In this document: piece after piece, positions 1-6,371 of the stretch | Position numbering within the stretch: position 1 is the first letter of the stretch | Layout: every line of letters begins with the position of its first letter | NCBI GenBank assembly: GCA_019423635.1 | Contig: JAHZBA010000057.1 | Span: 1 to 9,893 of the forward strand | Direction of reading: 5' to 3' | Length of the DNA: 9,893 bases | DNA from: Clostridiales bacterium | GTDB lineage: Bacteria > Bacillota > Clostridia > Oscillospirales > Oscillospiraceae | Position numbers and translations under genes: made by a program | The notes under the pieces: model-generated | The model's input: only the letters and a program-made list of their open reading frames with translations | Database searches by the model: none | What the model was told of the DNA's origin: nothing

Positions 1-198
1 ACCAACCTGTCCCTCCAGGTGGCGGAGGAGGTCAAGCGCCACTTCCCCGGCCAGGTCTATGCCACGGTGATCCCCCGCAACGTCCGCCTGTCCGAAGCCC
101 CCAGCCACGGAATGCCCGTACTGGACTACGACCCCTACTCCCGCGGGGCCGAGGCCTATCGGATGCTGGCCCAGGAGATCTCCGCGCAGCATGAATGA
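1..198 (+). CDS. soj: Chromosome-partitioning ATPase Soj/ParA, C-terminal part
   Basis: The window opens inside an open frame of 65 codons ending in TGA at 196-198. It reads through VIPRNVRLSEAPSHGMPV and YDPYSRGAEAYRMLAQEI, which is the characteristic C-terminal block of Soj/ParA-type Walker ATPases (known family signature). The Walker A and B motifs lie upstream of the window, so they cannot be checked. Soj is an ATP-dependent, DNA-binding dimer that works with ParB/Spo0J and parS in origin segregation and, in Bacillus, in control of DnaA. The parB gene begins 70 bases downstream on the same strand, as expected for the soj-spo0J operon. The identification rests on the tail motif and on the parB neighbour. 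Confidence 0.9.
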   Translation, partial: TNLSLQVAEEVKRHFPGQVYATVIPRNVRLSEAPSHGMPVLDYDPYSRGAEAYRMLAQEISAQHE

Positions 199-268
199 GC
201 CCGGAGGGACGGAGGCGGCGCCCTCCCCTCCCCCTCCTGACTCCACACGTTTGGAAAAGGAGTGTACT

Positions 269-1162
269 ATGGCGAAACGAAAAACAGAGATGGGTCTGGG
301 CCGGGGGCTCAATGCCCTGCTGGGCGACCCGGACCTGACCGCCGGGGGCGAGGGCTCCGTCTCCCTCCCCATCTCACAGGTGGAGCCGGGCCTGAACCAG
401 CCCCGCAAGCGCTTTGAGCCGGAGGCCCTGGCCGATCTGGCGGAGTCCATTCGAATCCACGGCATCATCCAGCCCCTCACCGTCCGCCGTCTGGCCTCCG
501 GCTACTACCAGATCATCGCCGGGGAGCGCCGCTGGCGGGCTGCCAAGCAGGCCGGCCTGGACGAGGTCCCCGCCGTCATCATCGAGGCGGACGACCGCAA
601 GGTCATGGAGCTGGGCCTAATCGAGAACCTCCAACGGGAGGATCTGAACCCCGCCGAGGAGGCCCGGGGCTTCCAGACCCTGATGGAGGAGTACGGCCTC
701 ACCCAGGAACAGGTGGCAGATCGGATGGGCAAATCCCGCCCGGCCATCGCCAACACCCTGCGTCTGCTGGCCCTGCCGGAGGATCTGCTCACTTTGGTGG
801 AGGAGGGGACCCTCTCCGCCGGCCATGCCCGGGCCATCTTGGGCGCTCCCACCGCAGAACTCCAGCGGGAGGCCGCCAAGCAGGTGGTATCCCGGGGCCT
901 CTCCGTCCGTCAGACCGAGCAGCTGGTGAAGCTCCTCCAGAAGCAGCCGGAGGAGACGCGGAAGGGCGGCTCCACAGACGAGATCGCCCTCTATCTGGGT
1001 GAACTGGAGAAGTCCCTCTCCGGCCAGCTGGGCCGGAAGGTCACCATCTCCCACCACGGAAAGAAGGGACGGGTCCAGCTGGAATACTATAACAATGAGG
1101 ATCTGGAAGCCCTGCTGTCTCTGCTGAATACTCTGCACGGAGAGGGGGTAGAACACCTGTGA
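269..1162 (+). CDS. parB: ParB/Spo0J chromosome-partitioning CTPase
   Basis: This 297-residue protein is of normal length for ParB/Spo0J. It loads onto parS and spreads as a CTP-dependent sliding clamp. Visible parts in order: an N-terminal GLGRGLNALLG peptide (residues 9-19), the segment that stimulates Soj ATPase in the family; a ParB N-domain with GERRWRA (85-91), the CTP-binding box; ENLQRED (119-125); a helix-turn-helix at about 143-166 (LTQEQVADRMGKSRPAIANT) that reads parS; and a C-terminal dimerisation domain at about 235-297. I chose the ATG at 269 because AAAAGGAG lies just upstream (255-262) and the protein then starts like known ParB proteins. An in-frame ATG at 191 overlaps the soj stop and would add 26 low-complexity Pro/Glu-rich residues. 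The stop overlaps the start of the next gene. A perfect parS lies 590 bases downstream. Confidence 0.97.
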   Translation: MAKRKTEMGLGRGLNALLGDPDLTAGGEGSVSLPISQVEPGLNQPRKRFEPEALADLAESIRIHGIIQPLTVRRLASGYYQIIAGERRWRAAKQAGLDEVPAVIIEADDRKVMELGLIENLQREDLNPAEEARGFQTLMEEYGLTQEQVADRMGKSRPAIANTLRLLALPEDLLTLVEEGTLSAGHARAILGAPTAELQREAAKQVVSRGLSVRQTEQLVKLLQKQPEETRKGGSTDEIALYLGELEKSLSGQLGRKVTISHHGKKGRVQLEYYNNEDLEALLSLLNTLHGEGVEHL

Positions 1163-1740
1163 GCGATCCCAAGCATTCCTCCCCCGCCCCCAAGGGGCAG
1201 CCGGAGGAGAAGGCGGCTGAAAAACCCCCCGCCTATATCCCCCCTCCCACTCAGGAAAAGCGGCAGCGCTCCGTGGTCCACTACATCGCCATCCTCTTTG
1301 CCGCTGCCTTTCTGCTAATGCTGATGACCTATCTCATGGACCGGCGGCAGAACGAGGAGGTGGTGGACAGTCTCAACCAGTCGGTGTCCGGTCTGCGGGA
1401 GTCCCTCTCCAATATGCAGTCTGTCCAGGACATCTATGAGGAAAATCAGTCTCTGCTTCAGGAGATCGACCGTCTGGAGGACCAGGTGGACGAACTGGAA
1501 CGCCAGGACAGCGCCCATGCCGCAGAGCTGGAGCAGGCGGAGCAGACCCGTCAGGCCATGGACTGGTTCTGGCAGATCGACGAGGCATACGTCCTGGGCC
1601 GCTACTCCCTGTGCCGGGAGCTGATTCAGTCCCTGGAGGACAGCGGCCTGTCAGAGCGCCTCCCCCAGGAGAGCACCACCGACAACGGCCGCTTCTCCCC
1701 GGCGCTCCGCTATCAGGAGATCCGGGAGGCCCTGTACTGA
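1159..1740 (+). CDS. Membrane-anchored coiled-coil protein of unknown function, coupled to parB
   Basis: I do not recognise a family. The start is GTG at 1159, sharing a GTGA overlap with the parB TGA (1160-1162), which implies translational coupling. The 193-residue product has a Pro/Lys-rich cytoplasmic head (1-38), one hydrophobic segment (about 40-60, followed by DRRQ), a long heptad-like coiled coil (about 62-135, rich in Leu, Gln and Glu) and a C-terminal tail (136-193) with several aromatic residues (WFW at 136-138). The basic residues before the helix (EKRQR) predict N-in topology, so the coiled coil would sit outside the membrane. It does not look like the DUF4446 protein found after parB in some clostridia. 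The position inside the partition operon suggests a link to chromosome or cell-cycle organisation, but that is inference from context only. Confidence 0.85.
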   Translation: MSDPKHSSPAPKGQPEEKAAEKPPAYIPPPTQEKRQRSVVHYIAILFAAAFLLMLMTYLMDRRQNEEVVDSLNQSVSGLRESLSNMQSVQDIYEENQSLLQEIDRLEDQVDELERQDSAHAAELEQAEQTRQAMDWFWQIDEAYVLGRYSLCRELIQSLEDSGLSERLPQESTTDNGRFSPALRYQEIREALY

Positions 1741-1751
1741 GGCAGCTCCCC

Positions 1752-1767
1752 TGTTTCACGTGAAACA
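1752..1767. promoter_or_regulatory. parS: parS centromere site
   Basis: The sequence TGTTTCACGTGAAACA is a perfect 16-bp palindrome, extended to 18 bp by the flanking C and G. It matches the Bacillota parS consensus exactly. It is the nucleation site for ParB, which then spreads over neighbouring DNA. It lies in the 119-base gap between the coiled-coil protein gene and serS, close to parB, as expected for an origin-proximal site. I see no second perfect copy in the window. Confidence 0.97.
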
Positions 1768-1859
1768 GAAGAGACAGCCCCCGCTCCCCTCCCCCGCGCT
1801 TCTCCCCCGATCCCGCTGACCCGTTATCGTATTTACTATATTTAAAGGAGTGTTCCGCT

Positions 1860-3161
1860 ATGCTGGACATCAAATTCATCCGGGAGAACCCCGAAGTTGT
1901 CAAGGAGAACATCAAAAAGAAGTTCCAGGAGCAGAAGCTGCCTCTGGTGGACGAGGTCATCGCCCTGGACAGCGAGAACCGCGCCGTCATGGCCGAGGCC
2001 CAGGAGCTCCGCTCTTCCCGCAACACCCTGAGCAAGCAGGTGGGTATGCTCATGGGTCAGGCCAAGAAGGACCCCTCCAAGCTGGCGGAGGCCGAGGCGG
2101 CCAAGGCCAAGGTAAAGGCCAACGCCGACCGCCTCTCTGAGCTGGAGGCCAAGGAGGGCGAGCTGGCCCAGAAGATCCGCAAGATCATGCTCCAGATCCC
2201 CAACATCATCGATCCCTCCGTGCCCATCGGCCCCGATGACAGCTGCAACGTGGAGGTCCATCGCTTTGGTGAGCCGGTGGTCCCCGACTTTGAGATCCCC
2301 TACCACACCCAGATCATGGAGTCCTTCAACGGCATCGACATGGACGCCGCAGGCCGTGTGTCCGGCAACGGCTTTTACTATCTCATGGGGGACATCGCCC
2401 GCATCCATGAGGGCGTACTGGCCTACGCCCGGGACTTTATGATCGGCAAGGGCTTCATCTTCTGCATCCCGCCCTTTATGATCCACGGCAACGTGGTGGA
2501 GGGCGTCATGTCCCAGACTGAGATGGACGCCATGATGTACAAGATCGAGGGCGAGGACCTGTACCTCATCGGCACCTCCGAGCACTCCATGATCGGCAAG
2601 TTCATCGACCAGATCATCCCGGAAGACAGCCTGCCCCAGACCCTCACCTCCTACTCCCCCTGCTTCCGGAAGGAGAAGGGCGCCCACGGCATTGAGGAGC
2701 GCGGCATCTACCGCATCCACCAGTTCGAGAAGCAGGAGATGGTGGTGGTGTGCAGGCCCGAGGAGTCCATGGACTGGTACGAGAAGATGTGGCGCTGGTC
2801 AGTGGAGCTGTTCCGCTCTCTGGACATCCCTGTGCGCCAGCTGGAGTGCTGCTCCGGCGATCTGGCCGATCTCAAGGTCAAGTCCTGCGACATCGAGGCG
2901 TGGAGCCCCCGCCAGCAGAAGTACTTCGAGGTGTGCTCCTGCTCCAACCTGGGCGACGCCCAGGCCCGCCGCCTCAAGATGCGGGTCAAGGGCGAGAACG
3001 GCACCTACCTGCCCCACACCCTCAACAACACCGTGGTGGCCCCTCCCCGCATGCTCATCGCCTTCCTGGAGAACAACCTCCAGGCCGACGGCAGCGTAAA
3101 GATTCCCGCCGCCCTGCGGCCCTATATGGGAGGCAAGGAAGTGCTGACGCCCAAGCAGTAA
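1860..3161 (+). CDS. serS: Seryl-tRNA synthetase, atypical motif variant
   Basis: This 433-residue class II synthetase charges tRNA-Ser with serine in the cytoplasm. An N-terminal helical arm (about 30-105, rich in Lys, Ala and Glu) is the tRNA-binding coiled coil. The catalytic domain shows the serine-binding TSE loop as GTSEHSMIGKF (from 238), motif 2 as CFRKEKGAHG (from 268) with RIHQFEKQE after it, CSNLGDAQARR, and motif 3 as NNTVVAPPRMLIAFLENN with its arginine at 397. Most bacterial SerRS have GTAEVP and NGSGLAVGRTLVAILE at these places, so this is a divergent class. ATG 1860 follows AAAGGAG at 1844-1850. The A+T-rich patch at 1821-1846 (TACTAT, TATATT) is the likely -10 region, but I find no good -35 hexamer. 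There is no T-box before it. Confidence 0.96.
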   Translation: MLDIKFIRENPEVVKENIKKKFQEQKLPLVDEVIALDSENRAVMAEAQELRSSRNTLSKQVGMLMGQAKKDPSKLAEAEAAKAKVKANADRLSELEAKEGELAQKIRKIMLQIPNIIDPSVPIGPDDSCNVEVHRFGEPVVPDFEIPYHTQIMESFNGIDMDAAGRVSGNGFYYLMGDIARIHEGVLAYARDFMIGKGFIFCIPPFMIHGNVVEGVMSQTEMDAMMYKIEGEDLYLIGTSEHSMIGKFIDQIIPEDSLPQTLTSYSPCFRKEKGAHGIEERGIYRIHQFEKQEMVVVCRPEESMDWYEKMWRWSVELFRSLDIPVRQLECCSGDLADLKVKSCDIEAWSPRQQKYFEVCSCSNLGDAQARRLKMRVKGENGTYLPHTLNNTVVAPPRMLIAFLENNLQADGSVKIPAALRPYMGGKEVLTPKQ

Positions 3162-3197
3162 GCCGCTCTCCCACGTATTGAAAGGAGCGCCTCTGTC

Positions 3198-3416
3198 ATG
3201 AAGCACCGCTTACCGGCCGCCGCTCTCCTGCTCGCCTCCGCCCTGCTGCTGGGCGGCTGTGCCGCCGGGCCCCAGCCCGCGGAATCCGCCCAGCCGGAGG
3301 AGACGCTTACCCAGGAGCAGATTGACGCCATCTCAGAAAAGTACGGCCTGGAATCCCCCACCCCGCACACGCCCCCCATGGATATGGACTGGGGCTGGAG
3401 TGTCAAGAATCCCTAA
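3198..3416 (+). CDS. Small predicted lipoprotein
   Basis: The 72-residue product begins with a lipoprotein signal peptide: Lys/Arg near the start (MKHR), a hydrophobic core of Ala and Leu (residues 6-18) and a lipobox ending LLGGC with the lipidated cysteine at 21. The mature peptide of about 50 residues is acidic and Pro-rich (AESAQPEETLTQEQIDAISE) and ends in a Met/Trp-containing stretch (PPMDMDWGWSVKNP). I recognise no domain. The start is supported by AAAGGAG at 3181-3186. It begins 36 bases after serS, so it may be cotranscribed. It would be exported and attached to the outer face of the membrane; no function can be assigned. Confidence 0.82.
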   Translation: MKHRLPAAALLLASALLLGGCAAGPQPAESAQPEETLTQEQIDAISEKYGLESPTPHTPPMDMDWGWSVKNP

Positions 3417-3470
3417 CTGGGGCTATTCTCCCCGTTCTTTTGTCGCTTATTGTTTAAATAAGGAGTTTTT

Positions 3471-3887
3471 ATGTCTGCTAAAGAGAAAACCACCGGCTTT
3501 TTGGCCGAATTCCGCAAATTCATTGCCCGGGGCAATGTGATGGATCTGGCCGTCGGCGTCATCATCGGCGGCGCGTTCAAGGGAATCACCGACTCCCTGG
3601 TAAACGACATCCTCAACCCGGTGCTCGGCATCTTCGCCGGGGACAATGAGGCCCTGGCTGGCCTGTCCATCCCCCTGCCCGGCGGCGGCGACCTCATGCT
3701 GGGCAGCTTTCTCAACGCCGTGCTCAGCTTCCTGATTATGGCGTTTGTGGTGTTCTGCATCGTCAAGCTGCTGAACCGTCTCCACAAAAAGGAGGAGGCC
3801 GCCCCTCCCCCGCCCCCCAAGCCATCGGCGGAGGAGGCGCTCCTCACGGAGATTCGGGATCTTTTAAAGGAGCAAAAAAATGGCTGA
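3471..3887 (+). CDS. mscL: Large-conductance mechanosensitive channel MscL
   Basis: The 138-residue product is of normal length for MscL, a homopentameric channel that opens under membrane tension and releases solutes during hypo-osmotic shock. It has the N-terminal amphipathic helix (FLAEFRKFIARGN, 10-22), TM1 with the family signature VMDLAVGVIIGGAFKGI (23-39), a periplasmic-side loop (about 55-77), TM2 (about 78-101) and a cytoplasmic C-terminal part. The linker has a Pro run (112-116), followed by a short amphipathic helix (EEALLTEIRDLLKEQ) that forms the C-terminal bundle in the family. The start is fixed by AAGGAG at 3460-3465. Its last 8 bases overlap the next gene, so the two are probably translated together. 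Confidence 0.96.
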   Translation: MSAKEKTTGFLAEFRKFIARGNVMDLAVGVIIGGAFKGITDSLVNDILNPVLGIFAGDNEALAGLSIPLPGGGDLMLGSFLNAVLSFLIMAFVVFCIVKLLNRLHKKEEAAPPPPPKPSAEEALLTEIRDLLKEQKNG

Positions 3888-4230
3888 ACTACCAGATAAT
3901 AAAAATCAGGAGGAGTCGTCCTCCTATACGCCTGCCTCCCCCGTCAAGCGGATCATCGCCTGGGTGGGGGTGACCTACATGCTCATTTTCGTGCTTCTCA
4001 ACCTCTACCCCTTTTTCCACGGCGGCGCCTACCTCCAGGGGCTGGCCCCCCTGCTGGTCTGCCCCGGTGCCGCCGGTCTGGCGGTGATTGCCGTCTGGCA
4101 GTTCCGCCGGCCGGAGTGCACCTACTCCAAAAAAGCCTGCATGGCCCTGCTGTCGGCGGCCTGTGTGGTGATCCTTGTAATCGGCCTGGTGCAGGGCGTG
4201 CCCGCCCTGCTGGCCGGACTGGGGGTGTGA
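3880..4230 (+). CDS. Three-helix integral membrane protein of unknown function
   Basis: The 116-residue protein has a polar N-terminus (1-23, with EESSSYTPASPVKR) and three hydrophobic segments at about 24-46, 51-74 and 87-113. The loop between helices 2 and 3 (FRRPECTYSKKA) is basic and likely cytoplasmic. I recognise no family. The start ATG at 3880 has AAAGGAG at 3866-3872 inside the mscL 3' end, and the gene overlaps mscL by 8 bases. rsmG starts 2 bases after its stop. This arrangement (mscL, membrane protein, rsmG) is a tight transcription unit. A role in the envelope or in osmotic response is guesswork from the neighbour. Confidence 0.85.
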   Translation: MAELPDNKNQEESSSYTPASPVKRIIAWVGVTYMLIFVLLNLYPFFHGGAYLQGLAPLLVCPGAAGLAVIAVWQFRRPECTYSKKACMALLSAACVVILVIGLVQGVPALLAGLGV

Positions 4231-4232
4231 GC

Positions 4233-4943
4233 ATGGAAGCGCGTATTGCCTCCGGCCTGACCGCCCTGGGCCTTACGCCCCCCGCCGGGGCAGCGGCCCG
4301 GCTGGCCGAGTACGGCCGTCTGCTGCTGGAGCAGAACCAGGTCATGAACCTCACCGCCATCACCGAGCCCGACCAGGTGGCCGACCTGCACTTTCTGGAC
4401 TCCGCCGCCCTGCTCACCCTGGGGGAGGACCTCCGGAGCAAGCGGCTCATCGACGTGGGCACCGGCGCGGGCTTCCCCGGCCTGCCCCTGCGCATCCTGG
4501 AGCCCAGCCTTCAGCTCACCCTGCTGGACAGCCTGGGCAAGCGGGTGAATTGGCTCGCCTCGGTGTGCGATACCCTGGGCCTGGAGGGGGTGGAGTGCCT
4601 TCACGCCCGGGCGGAGGAGCAGGCCCTGGTGGACGGCTACCGGGACGGCTTCGACTACGCCGTGTCCCGGGCCGTGGCCTCCCTGGAGCTCCTGTGCGAG
4701 CTGTGTCTGCCCTATCTGAAGGTGGGCGGCAGATTTCTGGCCATGAAGGGCGTGGACAGCGGCGAGGAGATCAACCACGCCGCCCGGTGCATCTCCATCC
4801 TCGGCGGGCGGCTGCTGCCCAGTGTGGACTATGTCATCCCCGGCGCCAATGTGCGCCACCGGGTGGTGCTGGTGGAGAAGTGCACCCCCACCCCCAATGG
4901 CTACCCCCGCCGGTGGGCAAAGATACAGAAAGCCCCGCTGTAG
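4233..4943 (+). CDS. rsmG: 16S rRNA (guanine-N7)-methyltransferase RsmG (GidB)
   Basis: The 236-residue product methylates N7 of G527 (E. coli numbering) of 16S rRNA using S-adenosylmethionine. Family landmarks: NLTAI (39-43), HFLDSAALL (53-61), the SAM-binding motif I DVGTGAGFPGLPL (74-86), the acidic LLDSLGKRV (97-105), SRAVASLELLCE (145-156), and the typical C-terminal PNGYPRRWAKIQKAPL. The ATG at 4233 is preferred; an in-frame GTG at 4227 that overlaps the upstream stop is a possible alternative. In most Bacillota this gene (gidB) sits just upstream of noc-soj-spo0J; here it lies about 3 kb downstream of parB, which suggests a local rearrangement. Confidence 0.96.
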   Translation: MEARIASGLTALGLTPPAGAAARLAEYGRLLLEQNQVMNLTAITEPDQVADLHFLDSAALLTLGEDLRSKRLIDVGTGAGFPGLPLRILEPSLQLTLLDSLGKRVNWLASVCDTLGLEGVECLHARAEEQALVDGYRDGFDYAVSRAVASLELLCELCLPYLKVGGRFLAMKGVDSGEEINHAARCISILGGRLLPSVDYVIPGANVRHRVVLVEKCTPTPNGYPRRWAKIQKAPL

Positions 4944-4977
4944 CAGGAATTTTCTCACTATTCTGCACAAAAACCCA

Positions 4978-5006
4978 TTGATTCCACTGTGGAAGTATGA
5001 TATGGT
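4978..5006 (+). promoter_or_regulatory. Candidate sigma-A promoter for minD-like gene
   Basis: In the A+T-richer gap after rsmG, TTGATT (4978-4983) and TATGGT (5001-5006) are separated by 17 bases. A TG at 4998-4999 makes the -10 an extended element. The hexamers match the consensus at four positions each. The start codon of the downstream gene is 29 bases beyond. This is a pattern match only. Confidence 0.5.
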
Positions 5007-5034
5007 ATTTACGTCAAACAACGGGAGTGAACCT

Positions 5035-5775
5035 ATGTCCACTGCAATTGTGATCACGTCGGGAAAGGGCGGCACGGGAAAGACCTCCATTACCGGCGGT
5101 GTAGCCTCCTGTCTGGCCGCGCTGGGCCACCGGGTGCTCTGCATCGACATGGATATCGGCCTGCGCAACCTGGACCTGACCTTGGGTCTGAGCGACCGGG
5201 CGCTGATGGACTTCACTGACGTGCTCTGCGGCCGCTGCACACTGGAGCGGGCCGCCGTCCCCCACCCCGTCATCCAGGGCCTGTTCCTCCTCACCGCCCC
5301 CGTCACCCTGCCCGAAGCGCCGCTCAGCGAGGCGGCCATGAAGGAGCTGATTCACCGGGCCAGGGAGGGGTACGACTACATCCTGATGGATTCGCCAGCA
5401 GGGCTGGGCGAGGGGTTCCGTCTGGCCTGCTGTGCGGCGGACCGGGCCATGGTGGTTTCCACGACCGACGCCTCCGCCCTGCGGGACGCCCAGCGCACGG
5501 TTTCGGTGCTCCGGAACCGCATCCCCCGCATCCATCTGGTGGTCAACCGGGTACAGCCCCGGCTGCTCCGCCGCCTTCACACCACCATTGATGACGCCAT
5601 GGACGCCGCCGGCCTGCCCCTGCTGGGCATTGTGCCGGAGGATCCTCAGGTGATGCTGTGCGCCAACCAGGGCCAGCCCCTCATTCTCCGGGCCAGCCGG
5701 GGCGCCGCCGTCGCCTATCTCAACATTGCCAAGCGCCTGCTTGGCCAGAAGGCCCCCCTTATGAAAATACGATAA
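5035..5775 (+). CDS. minD: MinD-like septum-site ATPase (ParA/MinD family)
   Basis: The 246-residue protein is a deviant Walker A ATPase: KGGTGKTS (11-18) with the signature Lys11 and catalytic Lys16, DMDIGLRNLDLTLGL (38-52), Walker B in ILMDSPAGLGEGF (116-128), VVNRVQP (169-175), and the MinD-type segment EDPQVMLCANQGQP (202-215). The DxDIGLRNLD and DSPAG-x-x-x-GF motifs place it nearer to MinD than to Soj. MinD positions the division-site inhibitor MinC at the membrane. The C-terminus IAKRLLGQKAPLMKIR (231-246) occupies the place of the membrane-targeting helix but is shorter and less clearly amphipathic. ATG 5035 follows GGGAGTGA (5023-5030); upstream in-frame codons read from rsmG sequence and are not coding. 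minC and minE are not next to it; the next gene, mgsA-like, is a common min-cluster neighbour in clostridia. Confidence 0.85.
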   Translation: MSTAIVITSGKGGTGKTSITGGVASCLAALGHRVLCIDMDIGLRNLDLTLGLSDRALMDFTDVLCGRCTLERAAVPHPVIQGLFLLTAPVTLPEAPLSEAAMKELIHRAREGYDYILMDSPAGLGEGFRLACCAADRAMVVSTTDASALRDAQRTVSVLRNRIPRIHLVVNRVQPRLLRRLHTTIDDAMDAAGLPLLGIVPEDPQVMLCANQGQPLILRASRGAAVAYLNIAKRLLGQKAPLMKIR

Positions 5776-5807
5776 GCGCAACACGCTGTGGAAGAGAGGT
5801 TAGTACG

Positions 5808-6224
5808 ATGAATATTGCCCTGATGAGCCATGACCGGAAAAAAGAGCTGATGGTGCAGTTCTGCATTGCCTACTGCGGCATTCTCTCCAAGCATACCATC
5901 TGCGCCACCAACACCACCGGCCGCCTGGTGGCCGAGGCCACCGGCCTGCCTGTCCAGCTCTTCCTCTCCCACGAGCACGGCGGCAGCCAGCAGATCGGCG
6001 CCCGCATCGCCTACAACGAGATCGACATGGTGCTTTTCTTCTCCGACCCCCAGTCCAACGATCTGGACGCGGATCTGAAGTATATTACCACCCTCTGCGA
6101 CCAGTACAACATCCCCTTCGCCACCAATGTGGCCACGGCGGAGATTCTCATCCACGGCCTGGAGCGGGGGGACCTGGACTGGCGCGATATCATCAACCCC
6201 AAGACCAAGCCCTTTACCGCCTGA
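5808..6224 (+). CDS. mgsA: Methylglyoxal synthase family protein, catalytic residues changed
   Basis: The 138-residue protein aligns along its length with MgsA, which converts dihydroxyacetone phosphate to methylglyoxal and phosphate. Conserved: the N-terminal strand MNIALMSHD with His8-Asp9, ATNTTG (33-38; usually ATGTTG) of the phosphate site, Ser54, the GG-x-QQIGA-I stretch (58-67), FFSDP (77-81), NIPFATNVATAEIL (101-114) and the C-terminal LERGDLDWRDIINP. However, the family's catalytic base (Asp71 in E. coli, in GGDQQ) is Ser60 here (GGSQQ), and the PH-x-PD segment reads DLDAD, losing His98 but keeping the second Asp (89). The ATG at 5808 follows AGAGAGG (5793-5799). The fold is confident; methylglyoxal synthase activity is doubtful. 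The last 57 bases of sense sequence recur at 6372-6428. Confidence 0.85.
   Translation: MNIALMSHDRKKELMVQFCIAYCGILSKHTICATNTTGRLVAEATGLPVQLFLSHEHGGSQQIGARIAYNEIDMVLFFSDPQSNDLDADLKYITTLCDQYNIPFATNVATAEILIHGLERGDLDWRDIINPKTKPFTA
6164..6220 (+). repeat. 57-bp direct repeat, copy 1 (inside the mgsA-like gene)
   Basis: Bases 6164-6220 encode the last residues of the MgsA-like protein and are identical, by direct reading, to 6372-6428. The identity stops one base before the end of the final Ala codon: copy 1 continues C-TGA, copy 2 continues G-TAA. The offset is 208 bases. Confidence 0.95.
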
Positions 6225-6256
6225 GCCGTAGCTCGTTCCGTCCCCCCGCTCCAGGA

Positions 6257-6292
6257 CGCCGCCTACGGGCGGCGCGGCGGCGTATGCCGCCG
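6257..6292. repeat. Two adjacent GC-rich hairpins after the mgsA-like gene
   Basis: CGCCGCC-TACG-GGCGGCG (6257-6274) has a perfect 7-bp stem with a TACG tetraloop. It is followed directly by CGGCGGC-GTAT-GCCGCCG (6275-6292), also a perfect 7-bp stem. There is no T-run after either, so these are not classical intrinsic terminators, but they could stall RNA polymerase or protect the mRNA 3' end. They belong to the 151-base segment (6221-6371) that separates the two mgsA-tail copies. Confidence 0.8.
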
Positions 6293-6335
6293 AAGGCCGA
6301 CGAAATTTAGTTCCGGCGGTCGCAAATAAAATCAC

Positions 6336-6370
6336 CGGGGTCCCCGCACGGTGCAAGGCACCGGGTGGGG
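6336..6370. repeat. Imperfect hairpin with CGGTGC/GCACCG core
   Basis: Within the segment between the two mgsA-tail copies, CGGTGC-AAG-GCACCG forms a perfect 6-bp core that is extended outward by CCCC/GGGG across a short internal mismatch. No T-run follows. Role unknown; it may be the edge of a small repeat element. Confidence 0.6.
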
Positions 6371-6371
6371 C

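Noticed and set aside
191..268. Upstream ATG for parB at 191
   Set aside because: It overlaps the soj stop, has no ribosome binding site, and adds a low-complexity tail; ATG 269 has AAAAGGAG and a typical ParB N-terminus.
1842..2720. 292-codon - strand frame opposite serS
   Set aside because: Antisense shadow of serS; composition is Leu/Asp/His/Gly-rich without motifs, a product of high G+C.
4122..5339. 405-codon - strand frame opposite rsmG and the minD-like gene
   Set aside because: It is antisense to two well-identified genes, has G+C-driven composition and no recognisable motif.
6257..6292. Intrinsic terminator for the mgsA-like gene
   Set aside because: The stems are strong, but no T-run follows either hairpin, so I list them as hairpins only.
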